Of a DNA stretch of 64,000 nt, positions 61,030-64,000 are shown in pieces; positions within the stretch are counted from its first letter, which is position 1, and each line of letters begins with the position of its first letter. The DNA lies in assembly GCF_002093975.1 (NCBI RefSeq), contig NZ_MSZZ01000044.1, forward strand, positions 48,441 through 112,440, read 5' to 3'. A program made the translations under genes and the position numbers. The DNA is from Thermoactinospora rubra (GTDB lineage: Bacteria; Actinomycetota; Actinomycetes; Streptosporangiales; Streptosporangiaceae). A model generated the notes under the pieces. It did no database searches and was not told where the DNA came from. It worked only from the letters and a program-made list of their open reading frames with translations.

Positions 61030-62366
61030 TGCCCGTACTTCCGCTTGTTCTCCGCCAGCAGCTTGTCGGCCGTCGCCACGCCCTCCTTCAGCGCGTCGGC
61101 GGGGCCGGCCTCCTTGAGCACGGCCTTGGCCACGGCCAGCTCCAGCGCCTTGACCTGCACGTCGCCCACGCCGGGCAGGGCGGGCAGGAAGTGGAAGACG
61201 CTCATGTCGGCGGCCAGCTTGACCTGCGGCAGCTCGGCGACCTCGGGCGCCTGCCGGGCGGAGTTGCGCGCGGGGATCATGCCGGCCTTGGCCCACTCGG
61301 TGGACTGGCGGCTCATGTGGCCGATGAAGACCTTGGCCGCCTGCACCTTGTTGGGGTCCTTGCCGGCCTGGCTGGTGAGCACGAAGTTGTGGGAGGCGCT
61401 CCACACCGCGGGGGTGCCGCCGATGTTCGGGATCGGCGCCAGGCCCCACTTCAGGCTGGGCGCGTTGGTCTTGAGGTCGTTGATCTGCCAGATGCCGTCC
61501 CAGGTGAGGCTGACCTTGTCGTTCTTGAAGGCGGCGTACTGGCTGTCGATGGCGACCTTGGCCGGGCTGTAGCCCTTGTCGATCTGCTCCACCATCCAGC
61601 TCAGGGCCGCCACGCCCTGCTCGGAGCCCCACAGCGCCTTGGTGCCGTCCTCGCTGTACAGCTCGCCGCCGTGCTGCCACAGCAGGCTCATGAACATCAG
61701 GTGGGCGGGCCACTTGTTGGGCATCCAGAACGGCTGGGCGACGCTGGCCTTCTTCAGCTCGGCCAGCGCCTCCTCGTAGCCGGCCTTGTCGCCGGGCGCC
61801 TCCTTCAGCCCGATCTTCTCCAGGTGCGCGGCGTTGTAGTAGTCGCCCAGGCAGTGCACGTCCAGCGGCACGCTGTAGCGCTTGCCGTTGTAGACCCCCG
61901 CGTTCCACACGGCCGGGATGAAGTCGCCCTCGGTGAGCTGGAGCGCGCCGACGACGTCGTCGACGGGGACGAGCACCTGGCGGACGGCGAAGGTGCCGAT
62001 CCAGTCGTTGTGGATGACCGCCACGTCCGGGCCGTTGCCGGCGGAGATGGCGGTCGGCATGGCCGGGTAGAGGTCCTCCCACCGCCGGGTGACGTTGCGC
62101 ACCTCGATCCGCCCGGCGTACTCCTTGTTGAAGGCGTCGATCATGGTGCGCATGTGCGGGCCGTCGCCGCCGGTGAAGCCGTTCCAGTAGCTCAGGGTGA
62201 CCTTGGGCCCGGTGTACTCGCCGCCCGTGAACGCGGGGGCGGCGGCCGTCGGCGTGGTGGAGCCCGTGCCCAGGCGGGTGCCGCCGCCGCAGGCGGCCAG
62301 CGCGGCGGTCAGGCCGGCCGCTCCCGACAGGTTCAGAAAGGCGCGGCGGGACAGTGGATGGGTCAT
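61026..62366 (-). CDS. Carbohydrate ABC transporter substrate-binding lipoprotein (Tat-type signal)
   Basis: A 446-residue protein. The signal SRRAFLNLSGAAGLTAALAAC holds a twin-arginine motif, and lipidation is predicted at the Cys after LAA (residue 26). The mature part is a family 1 receptor (VTLSYWNGFTGGDGPHMRTM, GPDVAVIHNDWIGTFAVRQV). It lies three bases after the GH51 gene, which suggests arabino-oligosaccharide binding. Confidence 0.92.
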   Translation of the reverse strand: MTHPLSRRAFLNLSGAAGLTAALAACGGGTRLGTGSTTPTAAAPAFTGGEYTGPKVTLSYWNGFTGGDGPHMRTMIDAFNKEYAGRIEVRNVTRRWEDLYPAMPTAISAGNGPDVAVIHNDWIGTFAVRQVLVPVDDVVGALQLTEGDFIPAVWNAGVYNGKRYSVPLDVHCLGDYYNAAHLEKIGLKEAPGDKAGYEEALAELKKASVAQPFWMPNKWPAHLMFMSLLWQHGGELYSEDGTKALWGSEQGVAALSWMVEQIDKGYSPAKVAIDSQYAAFKNDKVSLTWDGIWQINDLKTNAPSLKWGLAPIPNIGGTPAVWSASHNFVLTSQAGKDPNKVQAAKVFIGHMSRQSTEWAKAGMIPARNSARQAPEVAELPQVKLAADMSVFHFLPALPGVGDVQVKALELAVAKAVLKEAGPADALKEGVATADKLLAENKRKYGQ

Positions 62367-62369
62367 GTC

Positions 62370-63875
62370 CTACTCCTTAGCGGCGAAACGGACGAATGTC
62401 CAAGAGGTGGGCGGGAGGGTGAGGGTCGCGGTGCCGTCCTGGCAGTCCAGGCCGGAGCCGGGCCGCGGGGTCACCCGGTCCGGCTCGGCGGCGGTGTTGC
62501 GGGCCGAGGGGTCCTCATCGGCCAACTCCAGGTGCTCCACCGGGGCCAGGCCGCGGGGCAGCGCGACCTCCAGGGCGCACGGCTCGCGGCGGTCGCGGTT
62601 GACGACGAACAGGGACAGCTCGCCGGTGGCCGGGTCGTGGGTGGCCGTCGCCCACACCACGGGCGCCTCGCCGTACTTGGCGGTCTCGATCGTGGGCGAG
62701 TCGGGCTCCACCCGCAGCACCTGGCCGCGCGCGTGCCGGGCGGTCAGCGCGAAGGGGTGGAAGATGGTCTGCCGCCAGGCGGGGCCGCCCGGCTCGGTCA
62801 TGATGGGCGCGATCACGTTGGCGAGCTGGGCCTGGCAGGCGACGCCGACCCGGTCGGCGTTGCGCAGCAGCGTGATGAGCAGGCTGCCGACCACGACCGC
62901 GTCGGTGACGTCGTAGCAGTCCTCGATCAGCCGCGGGTGCCTGCTCCACTCCAGCGAGTCCTCGCCCTTGAAGCGGCTCTGGTACCAGACGTTCCACTCG
63001 TCGAAGGACAGCTTGAGCTGCTTGCGGCTGCGCAGCTTGGCGGCGACGTGGTCGGCGGTCGCGGCAATGGAGCGGATCATGTGCTCCATGTCGGCGGCGC
63101 TGGCCAGGAAGGAGTCCACGTCCCCGTCGGAGGGGTCGTAGTAGGCGTGCAGCGAGACGTAGTCGACCAGGTCGTAGGTCTCCTCCAGCACCTCCGCCTC
63201 CCAGGCGCCGAAGGTCTCGATGGTGCTGTTGGAGCTGCCGCAGGCGACCAGGGATAGGGTGGGGTCGAAGCGCTTGAGTGCCCGCGCCGTCTCCGCGGCG
63301 AGCCTGCCGTACTCCCGGGCCGTCTTGTGGCCCATCTGCCAGGGCCCGTCCAGCTCGTTGCCCAGGCACCACAGGCGGATGTCGTGCGGCTTGTCCACCC
63401 CGTGGGCGCGGCGCAGCTCCGACAGCCGGGTGCCGCCCGGGTAGGTGGCGTACTCCACCAGCTGGAGGGCCTCCGCGACGCCGCGGGTGCCGAGGTTGAG
63501 CGCCATCATCGGCTCCACGTCGGCCTTGGCGGCCCAGGCCATGAACTCGTTGAGGCCGAAGCGGTTGTCCTCGACGCTGCGCCAGGCCAGGTCGAGCGTG
63601 GTCGGCCGCTGCTCGACGGGGCCGACGCCGTCCTCCCACCGGTAGTTGGACACGAAGTTCCCGCCCGGGTAGCGGACGAGCGTGACGCCGAGCTCGCGTA
63701 CCAGGTCCAGGACGTCGGTGCGGAAGCCGTCGGCGTCGGCGCTCGGGTGTCCCGGCTCGAAGATCCCGGTGTACACGCAGCGGCCCATGTGCTCGACGAA
63801 CGAGCCGAACAGGCGGGGCTCAACCGGCGCGATCCGGAAGGCGGGGTCGAGCGTGAGACGAGCGCGGGTCGTCAA
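62370..63875 (-). CDS. GH51 alpha-L-arabinofuranosidase (intracellular)
   Basis: A 501-residue protein without a signal peptide. The GH51 barrel shows RLFGSFVEHMGRCVYTGIFE, the acid/base Glu in CLGNELDGPWQ and the nucleophile Glu in LSFDEWNVWYQ, with a C-terminal beta-sandwich. It removes arabinose from imported arabino-oligosaccharides. The start is taken as TTG at 63875 with GAGAGG upstream, because the longer in-frame TTG at 63932 falls inside the operator. First gene of the transporter operon. Confidence 0.93.
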   Translation of the reverse strand: MTTRARLTLDPAFRIAPVEPRLFGSFVEHMGRCVYTGIFEPGHPSADADGFRTDVLDLVRELGVTLVRYPGGNFVSNYRWEDGVGPVEQRPTTLDLAWRSVEDNRFGLNEFMAWAAKADVEPMMALNLGTRGVAEALQLVEYATYPGGTRLSELRRAHGVDKPHDIRLWCLGNELDGPWQMGHKTAREYGRLAAETARALKRFDPTLSLVACGSSNSTIETFGAWEAEVLEETYDLVDYVSLHAYYDPSDGDVDSFLASAADMEHMIRSIAATADHVAAKLRSRKQLKLSFDEWNVWYQSRFKGEDSLEWSRHPRLIEDCYDVTDAVVVGSLLITLLRNADRVGVACQAQLANVIAPIMTEPGGPAWRQTIFHPFALTARHARGQVLRVEPDSPTIETAKYGEAPVVWATATHDPATGELSLFVVNRDRREPCALEVALPRGLAPVEHLELADEDPSARNTAAEPDRVTPRPGSGLDCQDGTATLTLPPTSWTFVRFAAKE

Positions 63876-63916
63876 AGGGATGGCCTCTCTGTACGACGAT
63901 GGTGATGCAGAGGTTC

Positions 63917-63939
63917 TACAACGTTGTTTCAACGTTGTA
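63917..63939. promoter_or_regulatory. Double palindromic operator ahead of the GH51 operon
   Basis: TACAACGTTG-TTT-CAACGTTGTA is a perfect inverted repeat, each half itself holding the palindrome CAACGTTG. It suits LacI-type dimers bound side by side. The remaining 61 bases to the window end show no gene. Confidence 0.65.
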
Positions 63940-64000
63940 AACAGGGGTCCGCGGCCTGATATCGGGGCGTTACCATCGACTACGCCGCCCCGGGCGGGCG

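Noticed and set aside
62370..63932. Longer GH51 start at 63932
   Set aside because: That TTG lies inside the palindromic operator and adds residues unlike GH51 N-termini; the TTG at 63875 has a Shine-Dalgarno sequence.

Overview
The window is about 70% GC, with short operons of overlapping ATGA/TGATG junctions, many GTG starts, lipoprotein and Tat-type signals, FadR/IclR/LacI/TetR regulators, a SigB/F-type partner-switch cluster and F420-type enzymes. All of this points to a soil actinomycete chromosome. The many secreted enzymes with ricin-type (CBM13) modules fit the Streptosporangiaceae or Streptomyces relatives, but the genus is my inference.

Layout. (1) 1-13.6 kb: one long minus-strand operon. 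It carries a ribose-type ABC transporter (lipoprotein, ATPase, two permeases), an IclR regulator, a 2-hydroxyacid dehydrogenase, two zinc alcohol dehydrogenases, an AldA-like aldehyde dehydrogenase, a PfkB/KDG-type kinase, a fused gluconate-dehydrogenase-like flavoprotein and the start of a LacI regulator. It looks like an uptake and oxidation route for a sugar, polyol or sugar acid. (2) 14.1-24.5 kb: a TetR gene, a secreted GH43-CBM6 and beta-helix-ricin pair, then an enolase-superfamily dehydratase with its own ABC importer between two FadR-type regulators. (3) 24.8-35.5 kb: a hemicellulose island with two ricin-tagged esterases, a GH10 xylanase, a GH27 alpha-galactosidase, a GH62 arabinofuranosidase and a CBM13-GH43. 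(4) 35.5-41.7 kb: a decayed AbfB-domain gene, a truncated CBS gene, a universal stress protein with an internal duplication, a frameshifted reductase/membrane locus, an amino-acid-type binding protein, a membrane alpha/beta hydrolase, and an integrase remnant beside a tRNA 3' half. (5) 41.8-47.0 kb: an XRE regulator, small hypotheticals, tRNA-Pro(GGG), a PD-(D/E)XK-like gene and a three-gene membrane cassette. (6) 47.0-55.5 kb: NDH-2, then an anti-sigma kinase, sigma factor, STAS antagonist, GAF-ANTAR regulator and PP2C-like protein (general stress signalling), then a glycosyltransferase and an AAA ATPase. (7) 55.5-59.2 kb: proline catabolism (CdaR/PucR-type regulator, proline dehydrogenase, P5C dehydrogenase). 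(8) 59.3-63.9 kb: a GH51 arabinofuranosidase with its sugar ABC importer behind a strong palindromic operator.

How it works together. The secreted GH10, GH43, GH62, GH27 and esterase enzymes would strip and cut arabinoxylan or galactan-type hemicellulose. The GH51 operon would import and finish arabino-oligosaccharides, and the other transporters would bring in derived sugars or sugar acids. Short palindromes recur ahead of these genes: GAAA-N-TTTC four times, and TGTTA-N-CG-N-TAACA twice plus one near match. They suggest shared control. Long near-identical DNA blocks show that the ricin/CBM13 modules have been copied recently between neighbours.
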